Assembly (NCBI GenBank): GCA_038843675.1
Contig: JAWBRV010000006.1
Location: 292 to 64,291, forward strand
DNA length: 64,000 nucleotides
Source: Candidatus Bathyarchaeia archaeon
Lineage (GTDB): Archaea; Thermoproteota; Bathyarchaeia; 40CM-2-53-6; CALIRQ01
Direction: 5' to 3'
Shown here piece after piece: positions 43,171-52,490 of this stretch. Every line of letters starts with the position of its first letter. Position 1 is the stretch's first letter. A program made the translations under genes and the position numbers. Below the pieces are notes generated by a model. That model did no database searches. It had not been told where the DNA came from and worked only from the letters and a program-made list of their open reading frames with translations.

Positions 43171-44682
43171 TTGGGTGATCGGGGCGGTTTGCTGAGGGAT
43201 ATAGTGAGGCGCATACTTGATGCGAGGAAGGATCTAACGGAGGGGGATTTGATCAAGTTAATAGAGGAGGTGAAGGCCGAGGCGAGGGGCCTCCTCTCGG
43301 ACGAGGGGGCGGCTAGGCTCGTTGCCCAGCGCCTATCCGTCAGCCTCGGGGATGGGGGGATCAGAAGGGTCAAGATAAAGGACTTGGTCAGCGGGCTGAG
43401 GGACGTTTCGATGGAGGGGGATGTGATCGGGCTTTCCCCTCCGAGGGATTTCAAAAGAAAGGATGGCTCCGCGGGCAGGTTATTGAGCTTAATACTCGCT
43501 GATGAAAGCGGCCAAATAAGGTGCAACGTGTGGAACCCCCCGGAGGATTTGATCAAGGACTTGGAGGGCCTTCGGGGTTCCAAGGTTAGGATCGAGCACG
43601 GGTATACAAAGGTCGGCTTAGATGGGAACTTGGAGCTCCATTGTGGGAATGGGGGGCGATTGGAGATCGTATCAAAGCCCGAGGCCCCGGGGCGGGCGAT
43701 GGAAGGCCAATTCAAGAGCATTGGAAAGATCTCGAACGATGATAGGGTCGTGAGCGTAATAGGGGTTGTGAAGGGGGAGCCGAGGATCACTGCCTTCAAG
43801 AGGGATGGCGGGGAGGGGTTGGTGCTAAGGGCCCTGATAACCGACGGCAGTGGGACCATACCGCTGGTCCTTTGGGACGATTTGGCCGAGGGGCTTAGGG
43901 ATAAGATAAGGGATGGCGTTGGGGTCGAGATCATCGGGGCCAAGGTGAGGAAGGGATTGAGCGGGCTCCTCGAGCTCCATTTGGATTACGGGGAGGGTGT
44001 TAGGGTTTTGGAGGAGGTTCCCCTATCGCTCAAGGAATCCGCCTCCAAGGTGTATAGGGTTAACGAGCTGAGGGCGGGCATGAGGGGAGTCGACATAGCG
44101 CTCAGGGTGGCGAGGAAGGGGGAGCCGAAGAAGTTGGCGAGGGAGGGGGGCATCTCGGAGGTCAGGAGGGCGCTATGCTTCGACGAAACGGGCCTGATAA
44201 TGGCATCGTTCTGGAACGAGAACTCGGCGGCCTTGGAGGGCGTTGAGGAGGGCGATATCATCTTCATAAGGAACGCTGTTTGTAGGGAGAGGCTCGGGGA
44301 GGTGCAGCTGAACTTGGGCGGGGAGGGGAGCTTGGTGCCCGGCGCCAAGGTAAGGGATCTGCCGCTCATCCCGAAGATAACAAAGCTCGCCTCGATAGCG
44401 AGCGCCAAGGGCCCCGTGGCGGTCGAGGGCATCATAGTGGATGGCCCATCCACCAGCGAGGTTCTGACGGCCGATGGGAGGCCCGTGGAGTTGACGGCGC
44501 TTCTACTCGACGATGGATCTGCGATCACGAGGGTGGCGTTCTGGAGGGATTCATCCAAGCTGGCCAAGGGGTTGGAGCCGGGCTCCAAGGTGAGGATAAT
44601 CGGGTTGAGGCCTAGGGCTAGGCTTAACGGTTCCTATGAGCTCTCCTCCTTGGATTCGCTGACAAAGATAGAAATCCTGTAG
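43171..44682 (+). CDS. rpa: multi-OB-fold replication protein A
   Basis: 503 residues. An N-terminal helical piece (DIVRRILDARKDLTEGDLIK and GAARLVAQRLSVSLGDG) is typical of archaeal RPA large subunits. It is followed by at least three, probably four, OB folds (about 65-165, 180-285, 290-385 and 390-500). Repeated strands such as RVKIKDLVSGLRDVSMEGDV, GTIPLVLWDD and LIMASFWNENSAALEGVEEG mark them. I do not see the C-terminal zinc finger common in RPA41. Binds single-stranded DNA in replication and repair. TTG 43171 is nine bases after the LUD gene; TTG 43189 is an alternative start. Confidence 0.87.
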   Translation: MGDRGGLLRDIVRRILDARKDLTEGDLIKLIEEVKAEARGLLSDEGAARLVAQRLSVSLGDGGIRRVKIKDLVSGLRDVSMEGDVIGLSPPRDFKRKDGSAGRLLSLILADESGQIRCNVWNPPEDLIKDLEGLRGSKVRIEHGYTKVGLDGNLELHCGNGGRLEIVSKPEAPGRAMEGQFKSIGKISNDDRVVSVIGVVKGEPRITAFKRDGGEGLVLRALITDGSGTIPLVLWDDLAEGLRDKIRDGVGVEIIGAKVRKGLSGLLELHLDYGEGVRVLEEVPLSLKESASKVYRVNELRAGMRGVDIALRVARKGEPKKLAREGGISEVRRALCFDETGLIMASFWNENSAALEGVEEGDIIFIRNAVCRERLGEVQLNLGGEGSLVPGAKVRDLPLIPKITKLASIASAKGPVAVEGIIVDGPSTSEVLTADGRPVELTALLLDDGSAITRVAFWRDSSKLAKGLEPGSKVRIIGLRPRARLNGSYELSSLDSLTKIEIL

Positions 44683-45122
44683 GGCGTCAGTGAAGTTGAT
44701 CCGATCGTTTAATCGCAGCGATTATAACACCGTAGTTTTCATATAGAGGATGTAGGGGCCGCTTAAATGAGTTTTTGAAATGGGTCAATGGGCCGGGGAT
44801 CGGGAGAGCTCTCTATTGACCCTCAGGATCGGGATGGGGAGCCTCTCGCCTCCTCCCTCGCATGGGCCACGTGATCCGCGAAACCCCCAGCCGGGCCTAT
44901 CCTCGGGGGCCAAGCCGAGCCTTCGAAAAAGATTTTCCGCGCTTCAATCCCGCATCCAGGGCCATGATAAATGCCGTAATTGAGCAGCTGAAAATTCATC
45001 ACGCGATCCAAGCGCGAGGGAGCCCGCAATGCGCAGGAAGGCCGTACGTAGGGGCGTTTACCATACGACTCCTAGGAGGTCGATGGGCTCATAGAATCGG
45101 CCCGAAGCCTGATTAGGGCTGG
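44683..45122. other. 440-nt gene-free stretch with hairpin, possible structured RNA
   Basis: No convincing gene. A TATA-like CGCTTAAATGAG (44762-44773) is followed 12 bp later by an inverted repeat GGGTCAAT and ATTGACCC enclosing GC-rich sequence with the palindrome GAGAGCTCTC (about 44809). The following 300 nt are GC-rich and contain CCCCCAGCCGGGCCTATCCTCGGGGG-like stem material near 44883-44910, in separate arms. I searched by eye for SRP RNA, RNase P and tRNA signatures and found none. The weak ORF at 44823-45029 on the minus strand is probably spurious. Confidence 0.35.
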
Positions 45123-45446
45123 CTAAAACCTAAATAGGATCCTCTCGAAGTTCAGGATCTTGCCATCCTCCACTTCCACGCCCTCCTCCCTTAGTATCCG
45201 GATCTTCCTTTCGACTTGGGCACCGGAGGCCCTCCCCATATAACCCCCCACCCTACCATCGGAATTTACGACCCTATGGCAGGGGACCTTCGGAGCGTTT
45301 GGATTCCTGCTGCACGCGTTTCCAACGGCCCTATAGGCCTTCGATCCCAACTTCTCAGCTATTATCTTATAAGTCGTAACTCTGCCCCTTGGTATCATCT
45401 CGATGAGGGCCCAAACCTCTTCATCGAACCCCATCTTGGATTTCAA
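45123..45446 (-). CDS. ogt: methylated-DNA-protein cysteine methyltransferase
   Basis: 107 residues, only the active DNA-binding domain of MGMT proteins. The active site PCHRVV with its acceptor Cys is intact, preceded by RGRVTTYKIIAEKLGSKAYRAVG and GNACSRNPN, and followed by GGYMGRASGAQVERK. It removes alkyl groups from O6-alkylguanine by suicidal transfer. Start at ATG 45446 or 45434; TATA-like CTTAATATGG lies about 45465. Confidence 0.93.
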   Translation of the reverse strand: MKSKMGFDEEVWALIEMIPRGRVTTYKIIAEKLGSKAYRAVGNACSRNPNAPKVPCHRVVNSDGRVGGYMGRASGAQVERKIRILREEGVEVEDGKILNFERILFRF

Positions 45447-45589
45447 ATCGGATGGTCATCCATATTAAGCATTTTTATGGGCCAGAGGGGCCGCTCTGGC
45501 CCGAGGGATCCAAACGCGAGGGGGAAACAGATAATAGAGTTTGATTTTCAATCCTTGAAGAGGGCTGGAGGGGGCGGGGAGAGGATCCG

Positions 45590-46633
45590 ATGCGCGAATC
45601 CAACGTTGAGAGGTTCCTCGTTGGGCGGGTCGAGGCCTTGGAGGTGATCCCGAATAGGAGCATCGGTGAACTCCTCAAGGCCATGGGGAAGACCGGGTTC
45701 CAGGGCAGGAGGCTTTCCGAGGCCGTTGATATCATAACGGAGATGATAACCGATGAGGACGTCACCGTCCTGATGGGATATGCCGGGAGCCTCTCCGTGG
45801 CGGGGCAGTGGAAGATAATAAAGTGGTTCATCGAGAAGGGATACATAGATGTGCTCGTCCCGACCGGGGCGAATATATCGGAGGATATAGTGGAGGCCAT
45901 GGGCCATAGCTATTATCAGCTGGAGGGCGGGGACGATCCACATCTCTTCAGGGAGGGGTATAATAGATACTTCGATCTTTGCGGGGTCGAATCGGATTAC
46001 TTCGAAATGACTAGCCTTATCGCCGAGTTCATCTGCGATCTTGTCGACGCCGAGGGCGGCAACCCCTCCATGTCCTCCAGGGAGTTCTTGCGCCGCTTTG
46101 GGGAGTTCTTGAATGGGCGCGGGATAGATTGCATCGTTTCGGCCGCGTATAGGCATGGGGTGGATATATTCTGCCCCGCGATCGTGGACAGCCCCTATGG
46201 CGATGCCATATTGATGGCCTATGGGCGGGGGAGGAGGATAAGCATCGATAACGCCGCCGATTACATAGAGTTCATGAGCATGGCCGAAAGGGTGAGGGAG
46301 ACGGGGGTCATATACATAGGCGGGGGCGTGCCCAAGGACTTCATCCAGCTCTTCGCGGTCACCCCCGACCTCATGTACGATCGATTGGAGATCCCGGGCC
46401 GAAAGGGGTTGAAAAGGAGGGGAGTCAAGGAGACCTTTTATCCCCATAAATACGCCGTACAGATAACGACCGATTCGCCTCAGTGGGGAGGGCTCAGCGG
46501 CGCAACGCTGGAGGAGGGCATAAGCTGGGGGAAGGAGTTGATCGGAGGAAAGATGGTCACCGTGTACTGCGACGCCACCATAGCGCTGCCCATAATAGCC
46601 CACGCCATAGCGGAGAGGCTCGGATCCCGATGA
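45590..46633 (+). CDS. dys: deoxyhypusine synthase
   Basis: Transfers the aminobutyl group of spermidine to a lysine of translation factor aIF5A, an archaeal and eukaryotic hallmark. The 347-residue length is normal. Signatures are GKTGFQGRRLSEA, the NAD region VPTGANISEDI, and the active-site Lys in LEEGISWGKELIG, followed by VTVYCDATIALP. The neighbours are unrelated. Confidence 0.96.
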   Translation: MRESNVERFLVGRVEALEVIPNRSIGELLKAMGKTGFQGRRLSEAVDIITEMITDEDVTVLMGYAGSLSVAGQWKIIKWFIEKGYIDVLVPTGANISEDIVEAMGHSYYQLEGGDDPHLFREGYNRYFDLCGVESDYFEMTSLIAEFICDLVDAEGGNPSMSSREFLRRFGEFLNGRGIDCIVSAAYRHGVDIFCPAIVDSPYGDAILMAYGRGRRISIDNAADYIEFMSMAERVRETGVIYIGGGVPKDFIQLFAVTPDLMYDRLEIPGRKGLKRRGVKETFYPHKYAVQITTDSPQWGGLSGATLEEGISWGKELIGGKMVTVYCDATIALPIIAHAIAERLGSR

Positions 46634-46726
46634 CCCCTTGAATCATCCTCAATTCATTAGTAAATCTGTGCTACACAGAAACATTTAAATATCTTAAAAC
46701 TCTCTTTAAAAAGCGGTGCGAAGCGA

Positions 46727-48118
46727 ATGAGGCGAGAGTTCGCATCGGTTCTGATGCTATTGTTATTGGTCGGAAGCGTGGGGCCCGCGATTGCCATCGG
46801 GGGCAATCCGGCGAAGCCTCTTGGGGGCGATGACAAGAAGGGCCGCGCGAAGGCTGAGGAGGATTTCCTCCTAGATCTCACGCCCTCCTCGAGGATCGTT
46901 CCCCTTGGAAGGCTCTCCATAGTCAAGTACGCGATCTCCGTGAAAGCGATGGGCCACTTCAGGGAGAGGGTTGAGCTCAGCCTCAAAGGGGTGCCGCCCG
47001 GCGCCACGGGGATCATTGATAAATCATATGGCGTACCGCCCTTTGCCACGACCCTGACGGTGATAGTAACGCCCAGCGTTGCGGGGGGAGTCTATACCCT
47101 AACGGTCATTGGGAAAAGCGGGGATATAGCCCATTCCGCTGAGGCGGCCTTGGTAGTTGGCAGGGGAGGGAACGCCACCTCCACCGTTACTACGGCCACA
47201 ACCACAACGGCCGTTACGACGACTGCAACTGGAGCCCCAACTGGAGTTTTGATGGTATCCGTGGGGACTGACAAGCAAAGCTACGCGCAAGGGGAGGCCG
47301 TTGAAATAAGGGGATTCGTCAAGGATTCATTCGGGAACTTGGTCGAAGGTGTAAGGATTTCGATACAAGTGGATGGCCCCTCTGGGGGAGCTGTGCAAAC
47401 AGATTTGGCTTCCACGGATTCCATCGGCTCCTTCCGCAGCGGATTCACCTTGCCGAAGGATGCCCAATCCGGAACCTATACGGTCTACGTAACGGCCAGC
47501 AAGGAGGGTTACATGGATGGCCGTGGGCAGGCATCCTTCAGCGTCGGGGAGAGCCAAACCCCGGCCGTGACTATAGCGGCTCTCTACCTGAGCGATATGG
47601 GGAACGCCACCAAGTCCACCTTCTCGCCGGGCGAAACCCTCATAGTGTGGGTGGTCGTCAGGAACGCGGGCGCCCCGCTGGAGAGGGGCACGATTTGGGC
47701 GGAGGTCGATGACCCGGGCAGCGTCCCATTGATGGTTCAGTTCCAAATAGCGGCCATTGGGCGGGGGGCAGAGGTCAGGGCTGGGTTCAGCTTGACCCTC
47801 TCGGCCGAAGCCTACCCCGGAGCCTATAGGGTAAAGGCATTCGTCTCCGATAAGATGATATCAGAGGGGGGAAAGTTCTTGGCCAGCCAAGTGGCGTCCT
47901 TCGCAGTTGCTCCCCCGGAGGCCGTTACCACGAGCGAAACAACGAGCGCCACCGGCACGACTACGACGACCTCCTCCACGACCAGTACCACGACGGGTAC
48001 AATCGAAACTGTAACGACCACAACTACAACGACAACTACCACTAGCACAACGAGCGGGGAAGCAACAACCACCTCGACCTCCACGACCACATCGGAGGCC
48101 GCGACCCAGTCAGGGTAG
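46727..48118 (+). CDS. secreted Ig-like protein with Thr-rich mucin-like tail
   Basis: 463 residues. Signal peptide MRREFASVLMLLLLVGSVGP, then an Ig-like domain, a Thr-rich linker (TTATTTTAVTTTATG), a CarboxypepD/MG2-like Ig domain (KQSYAQGEAVEIRGFVKD), another beta domain, and a C-terminal 75-residue Ser/Thr-rich region with long Thr runs. There is no C-terminal membrane helix, so it may be released or held by other surface proteins. The Thr tracts are likely O-glycosylated and act as a stalk, by analogy with archaeal S-layer proteins. TATA CATTTAAATATC (46681-46692) gives a short leader before ATG. Confidence 0.78.
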   Translation: MRREFASVLMLLLLVGSVGPAIAIGGNPAKPLGGDDKKGRAKAEEDFLLDLTPSSRIVPLGRLSIVKYAISVKAMGHFRERVELSLKGVPPGATGIIDKSYGVPPFATTLTVIVTPSVAGGVYTLTVIGKSGDIAHSAEAALVVGRGGNATSTVTTATTTTAVTTTATGAPTGVLMVSVGTDKQSYAQGEAVEIRGFVKDSFGNLVEGVRISIQVDGPSGGAVQTDLASTDSIGSFRSGFTLPKDAQSGTYTVYVTASKEGYMDGRGQASFSVGESQTPAVTIAALYLSDMGNATKSTFSPGETLIVWVVVRNAGAPLERGTIWAEVDDPGSVPLMVQFQIAAIGRGAEVRAGFSLTLSAEAYPGAYRVKAFVSDKMISEGGKFLASQVASFAVAPPEAVTTSETTSATGTTTTTSSTTSTTTGTIETVTTTTTTTTTTSTTSGEATTTSTSTTTSEAATQSG

Positions 48119-48216
48119 ATCCCCGGCCCCGATGCTTTCCGGGAAATACCTAAACCTTTTATTCCCATGTCCATACGAGCCGGCTACGCGCTGGCCATGG
48201 GAAGGTGGTGATCGAT

Positions 48217-48711
48217 TTGAAAAGGCTCGCGAGCGCGTTGCTCTTGGCGTCATTGGCCATCGCGCTCGCCGCCCTCCCGATGGCGGAGGGGGCGAAGCTC
48301 TCGCTGACCGCCTCTATGTCCAAGCCCTCATATGGCATGGGCGAGGCCATAGCTATCTTCGGGGTGCTTAAGGACGAGGAAGGAAACCCCGTGCGGGATG
48401 CGGCGATATCGATCCAAGTCAACTCAGAGTCGGGGAGGCCGATAAGCTTGGCCTTGTTATATACGGATGGCGAGGGCCGATTCAATTATGAATTTAAAAT
48501 GCCGGCCGGCTCCGAGGCCGGGCCCTACAGGGCTTTCTTGACCGCCAGCAAGCCCGGATTCGAGGACGCCAGCGCACAGCTCGGGTTCACGTTCATCCCG
48601 GAGGCCCCAAAGGGCTCGTTCCCCGTATTGGCGCTTACGCTGATGGCATCGGCCCTTTCGCTATTGGGCCTTAATCGCCGCAGAGCGATCGGCTCCCGCG
48701 CCGTCCGTTGA
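48217..48711 (+). CDS. surface Ig-like (MG2-type) protein
   Basis: 164 residues. Signal peptide (LASALLLASLAIALAALPMAEG), one MG2-type Ig domain (SKPSYGMGEAIAIFGVLKDE, then a YTDGEGRFNYEFKMP strand pair), and a C-terminal hydrophobic helix (FPVLALTLMASALSLLGL) with a basic end, so membrane anchored. The Ig domain is clearly similar to that of the preceding protein (KQSYAQGEAVEIRGFVKDSF), suggesting tandem duplication. TTG 48217 is preceded by GGTGAT; GTG 48205 is possible. Confidence 0.75.
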   Translation: MKRLASALLLASLAIALAALPMAEGAKLSLTASMSKPSYGMGEAIAIFGVLKDEEGNPVRDAAISIQVNSESGRPISLALLYTDGEGRFNYEFKMPAGSEAGPYRAFLTASKPGFEDASAQLGFTFIPEAPKGSFPVLALTLMASALSLLGLNRRRAIGSRAVR

Positions 48712-48724
48712 ACCGAAGCGGGAC

Positions 48725-49888
48725 TCATCCCCCATCCATGGCTCCCTCGAGGAACGTCGGGAGGTCGTAAACGGGCATATCCCTCCCGAGCTTCTCAATC
48801 CCCCTCCTCAGGTTCACAACGCAGAAGGGACATGCTGTGACGATCGCATCGACGGCCAAATCGGATAGCTGCTTTGCCCTCCTAGTAGCCTGCCTTATCG
48901 AGAGCTCCCCATGGGCGGATCTGAAGCCGCCGCCGGCGCCGCAGCAGGAGGCGAGCCAACGCGATTTCGAATGCTCGATTATCTCCGCCCCGGCGCCCCG
49001 GAGTGCGTTCCTCGGGGGATCGTACACCCCCATATGCCTCCCCAGATGGCATGGGTCATGGTAGGCCACCTTCATACCAATGCCCGATGCGCTTATCCTA
49101 CCCTCCTTCAACAGCCTCTCGAAGAGCTGGGAGGAGTGGAGTATCTCCAAGCCCAAATCTCGTTCCAAGTCTATCCCGAAGAGCCTTGGGTAATCATTGG
49201 CGAAAGTCCTGAAGCAGCCGGGGCAGGAGGTCACGAGCGCCTCTACGCCAAGCCCCTCGAACTTCCTCGCGTTCTCCCTCGCTAACCTCTCGGCCTCCCG
49301 CCAATGGCCCGTCCTTATCAGGATCGATCCGCAATCCCCCTCCGCCCTGCCAAGCGTTATGAAATCCAACCCAGCTGCGTTCAGGATCTTCGCCGTTGAA
49401 ACGGCCGTTTCCTCGAGCCTATACGACGCCATGCAACCGGCCCAGTAGAGCACTTCGGCCCTTCCCCCGGCCTTCAGCCAAGGGGGTATCCAGCGCTCCC
49501 TATCCTCCTCCGCCTCCCCGAAGGGGTTGCCGAGCTTCAATACGCTCCCAACTATCCTTAGGTGTTCCCCCGGAGTCCTGAGGCCGAGCGCCACGAAAGC
49601 TGCCCTAGCCGCCTCGAAGGCCTCGTTCGTCCTAACGCCGGATGGGCACCTCTTCGAGCAATAGCCGCATGTCGTGCAGAAATACATCCGGTCTATTACG
49701 TAATCGGAAACTCCGAGGTTCCCTTTCGCCAAGGCCTTCAGCAACTGTACCTTGCCCCTTGGGAAGTTCGCCTCCCATGGATAGAGGTCGCCCACGGGAC
49801 AGAGCTCCCTGCAGAACCCGCACCTGACGCATTTCTCCAAATCCCCAAAATAGCCCTTCAAGGAATCCTCCAAGGCGCCCGTTGTCAA
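48725..49888 (-). CDS. iron-sulfur subunit of a 2-hydroxyacid dehydrogenase (GlcF/LutA-like)
   Basis: 387 residues. Two 4Fe-4S motifs CVRCGFCRELCPVG and CTTCGYCSKRCPSG are at the N-terminus, then two CCG domains (SCPGCFRTFANDY and SCCGAGGGF, with TACPFCVVNL) as in GlcF, HdrB and D-lactate dehydrogenase partners. The TTG 49888 start overlaps the GlcD stop (TTGA), so the two are translationally coupled and probably form one complex passing electrons from the flavin subunit to a membrane or soluble acceptor. Confidence 0.86.
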   Translation of the reverse strand: MTTGALEDSLKGYFGDLEKCVRCGFCRELCPVGDLYPWEANFPRGKVQLLKALAKGNLGVSDYVIDRMYFCTTCGYCSKRCPSGVRTNEAFEAARAAFVALGLRTPGEHLRIVGSVLKLGNPFGEAEEDRERWIPPWLKAGGRAEVLYWAGCMASYRLEETAVSTAKILNAAGLDFITLGRAEGDCGSILIRTGHWREAERLARENARKFEGLGVEALVTSCPGCFRTFANDYPRLFGIDLERDLGLEILHSSQLFERLLKEGRISASGIGMKVAYHDPCHLGRHMGVYDPPRNALRGAGAEIIEHSKSRWLASCCGAGGGFRSAHGELSIRQATRRAKQLSDLAVDAIVTACPFCVVNLRRGIEKLGRDMPVYDLPTFLEGAMDGG

Positions 49889-51378
49889 TGCAATCCCCCG
49901 ATCCCCATGGGCGGTGGCCAAGGTCCGCCCTTCGCCTTATATGGATTCAGGATCATATTCGGGTCAAATATTCTCTTGATCTCGCGCATCAGGCCCACCG
50001 ACTTCGCTCCATGCTCAAGCTCAATGTAATCGCCCCTTGAGAACCCGACCCCATGCTCCCCGGTGATGCTCCCGCCCAATGGAATGACGACCTCCCTATA
50101 CAAGAGGTCGAGGGCCTTCAAGAAGGCCCTCCTCTGCTCCGGATCGTTCCCATCGAAGAGGAAGTTCGGATGGAGGTTCCCCTCCCCTATGTGGCCGAAG
50201 GTGCTTATACTAATCGGCGCATCCAGCTCCTCCGGTATTCTGGCTATCCTCGCGTAGGCCTCCGGTATCTTCGTCACGGGGACGGTGAAATCTTCCATGA
50301 ATATCGTGGGCGCGGCCCTTGAGAGGGCGGGGAGGGCGGCCTTCCTAGCGGAGATGAGGCGCTCCCCCTCCTCTGGGGAAGAGGCCCTTTCGAAGAACTT
50401 GGGCCTCCTCCTCAGGGCTATCCTATGGATCGATTCCGCCTCCCTCTCCACCGCCTCCCTCCATCCATCGCATTCCACTATGACCGCGCATCCCTCTGGG
50501 TAATCCATCTTGGCGTATTCGAAGGAGGCCTTCGTTGAGGTCTCATCCATAAACTCCAACATACTCGGCAGGATTCCCGAGGACTTTATCTCAACTGCAG
50601 CCCCTACGGCCCCTTCGACATCGTCGAATATATACAGGGATACCGCGCGGGCCTCGGGAAGGGGCATCACCCTTAGCCCGACCTTTGTGATGACGGCCAG
50701 TGTCCCTTCGGAGCCCACGAGGAGCCTAGTAAGGTCGTAGCCCGAAACCGATTTTAAGGTCCTCGAGCCCGTCCTTATGACCTCCCCGGTCGGCAGGACC
50801 GCCTCCAGCCATAGGACGTGATCCCTAGTAACGCCATACTTCAGGGCCCTGTTCCCGCCGCTGTTGTTAGAAACCATTCCGCCTATCGTGGCGGCCGAGC
50901 TGCTGGCCGGATCCGGGGGGAAGAAGAACCCGCGATCCGCTAAGTAATCGTTCAAGGTATCGCATACAACGCCAGGCTCCACGGCGATCGTCTGGTTCGC
51001 CCCATCGAACTCCAGTATGGCCTTCATGGAGCTCATATCGAGGCATATGCCGCCCGCTACCGCCAAGGAGTTACCGGCCAAGCTGGTGCCGGCCCCCCTC
51101 GGCGTAACGGGTATGCGATGGCGATTCGCCAAGAGGAGGATCTCAGAAACCTGCTCCGCGGTCCTCGGCGCCAAGATCAAGTCCGGCCTATACTCCATTA
51201 ACGGGGTCGCCTCGTAGGATCCGCAGAGGAGATCCTCGGCCCTCGTGGATATATTATCCGGCCCCACTATGGCCTCCAGCTCGGCGATCAACCCCTCGCT
51301 CAAGCGCCCGTATTCCAAGCCTGACCGGGGTTGATCCCCCGCTGGGACAATATAACCATGCCGCGGATCAGGGGCCAT
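49885..51378 (-). CDS. FAD-binding 2-hydroxyacid dehydrogenase subunit (GlcD-like)
   Basis: 497 residues of the FAD-linked oxidase family. FAD-binding motifs are PRGAGTSLAGNSLAVAGG and TIGGMVSNNSGGNRALKYG, and the C-terminal domain has STFGHIGEGNLHPNF and GGSITGEHGVGFSRGDY. Homologs oxidise glycolate or D-lactate. No GlcE gene is adjacent; the iron-sulfur partner is directly downstream with a four-base overlap. The LarA-family racemase in this window could supply the D-isomer. Confidence 0.9.
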   Translation of the reverse strand: MAPDPRHGYIVPAGDQPRSGLEYGRLSEGLIAELEAIVGPDNISTRAEDLLCGSYEATPLMEYRPDLILAPRTAEQVSEILLLANRHRIPVTPRGAGTSLAGNSLAVAGGICLDMSSMKAILEFDGANQTIAVEPGVVCDTLNDYLADRGFFFPPDPASSSAATIGGMVSNNSGGNRALKYGVTRDHVLWLEAVLPTGEVIRTGSRTLKSVSGYDLTRLLVGSEGTLAVITKVGLRVMPLPEARAVSLYIFDDVEGAVGAAVEIKSSGILPSMLEFMDETSTKASFEYAKMDYPEGCAVIVECDGWREAVEREAESIHRIALRRRPKFFERASSPEEGERLISARKAALPALSRAAPTIFMEDFTVPVTKIPEAYARIARIPEELDAPISISTFGHIGEGNLHPNFLFDGNDPEQRRAFLKALDLLYREVVIPLGGSITGEHGVGFSRGDYIELEHGAKSVGLMREIKRIFDPNMILNPYKAKGGPWPPPMGIGGLH

Positions 51379-51383
51379 TAGCC

Positions 51384-52004
51384 TTAAGCGATCCCAAAAT
51401 CCGAGATGAGGGCCCTAAGCCTCTCGAAGTCCTCCCGCATCGAGGCCATCAGCCGCGCCTTGTAGAGAGCGGCCGAGGGATGGTACATGGGCAATAGGAA
51501 GGAGTAGCCGACCTTGAGCACTCGGCCGTGGAGCTCGCCGATTCTATATTTGGTATATTCGGCTAGCCCATGCCTCTTGAGGGCGTACCTAGTGGCCGTA
51601 TCGCCCAAGGCGCATATTATCCTCGGCCTTATGAGCTCCAGCTGCTTATCCAAATAGGGCGAGCAGGCCTCGATCTCCTCCTTCTTAGGCCTCCTATCCC
51701 TGCCCCGCACATCGAGGGGCCGGCATTTTACCACGTTCCCTATGAATACCCGAGCCCGCTCGAGTCCTATCCCGGATAAAAGTCCGTCGAGGATCTTGCC
51801 GGCCCTTCCGACGAAGGGCCTGCCCTCACGGTCCTCGGCCCTCCCAGGACCTTCCCCTATGAAGAATATAGCGGCGTCATGAGGGCCTTCGCCGGGCACG
51901 GCCCTGTTCCTAGTCCTGTGCAAGGGGCATTTCCTACAACAGCGTATCGCCTCGGCCAGCCTCTTCAACCCCAGCCGGGGATCCGGCCCAGCGGATTCCT
52001 CCAT
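51384..52004 (-). CDS. uracil-DNA glycosylase, family 4
   Basis: 206 residues. Removes uracil from DNA, important at high temperature. The family 4 iron-sulfur cysteines are visible in IRCCRKCPLHRTRN, EACSPYLDKQL and the later segment. The active-site motif is GEGPGRAEDREGRPFVGRAG, and the substrate-loop HPSAALYKA lies near the end. It is the first of three repair genes in a row on this strand, five bp from the neighbouring dehydrogenase stop. Confidence 0.93.
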   Translation of the reverse strand: MEESAGPDPRLGLKRLAEAIRCCRKCPLHRTRNRAVPGEGPHDAAIFFIGEGPGRAEDREGRPFVGRAGKILDGLLSGIGLERARVFIGNVVKCRPLDVRGRDRRPKKEEIEACSPYLDKQLELIRPRIICALGDTATRYALKRHGLAEYTKYRIGELHGRVLKVGYSFLLPMYHPSAALYKARLMASMREDFERLRALISDFGIA

Positions 52005-52019
52005 CCCCGGCCCCTGCCC

Positions 52020-52478
52020 TCAGCCCTTCTTCTTAAAGAACAACCAATTCTTGCCGCCCGCCTCCGGCCTGAACTTGATGAGGCAGTATTCGCCCCTCAG
52101 TCTCTCGCCGTTTATGCGGAATACCCATTTGCCCTCGCCCTCCTCGATCGGATCGTAGGTCCCTCTGTCCCATATCTCCACCCTCCCGGCGCCGTACATC
52201 CCCTCGGGTATGATCCCCTCGAAATTCGCGTATTCGATCGGGTGATCCTCCGTTTGCACGGCGAGCCTCCTCACCCCGGGCCTATCAGGGGGCTCCTTCG
52301 GTATGGCCCAGCTCTTGAGGACCCCTTCCCTCTCCAGCCTTAGGTCGTAGTGGAGGTGCGATGCGTAATGTTTTTGTATGACGTAGACCCGGCCCGGGCC
52401 CCGTCCCGGGCTTCCCTCTCCGCTGGGCTCCGGGGTCCTTCGGAAGTCCCTCTTCCTCCTATACTCCTCCAAGCCCAT
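52020..52478 (-). CDS. stand-alone LigD-type DNA 3'-phosphoesterase
   Basis: 152 residues, equal to the phosphoesterase (PE) domain of bacterial LigD and to free-standing archaeal PE proteins. Motifs are [17 protein letters not shown] (metal His/Asp), [31 protein letters not shown] and [20 protein letters not shown]. It trims 3' phosphates or ribonucleotides before ligation. No Ku or polymerase or ligase module is present here. It sits 12 bp from endonuclease III, suggesting it processes ends left by base excision. Confidence 0.92.
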   Translation of the reverse strand: MGLEEYRRKRDFRRTPEPSGEGSPGRGPGRVYVIQKHYASHLHYDLRLEREGVLKSWAIPKEPPDRPGVRRLAVQTEDHPIEYANFEGIIPEGMYGAGRVEIWDRGTYDPIEEGEGKWVFRINGERLRGEYCLIKFRPEAGGKNWLFFKKKG

Positions 52479-52490
52479 CCCAAATCGCCA

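Noticed and set aside
44823-45029. 68-codon minus-strand frame in the gene-free stretch
   Set aside because: No promoter or ribosome-binding site, atypical composition, and no recognisable domain.
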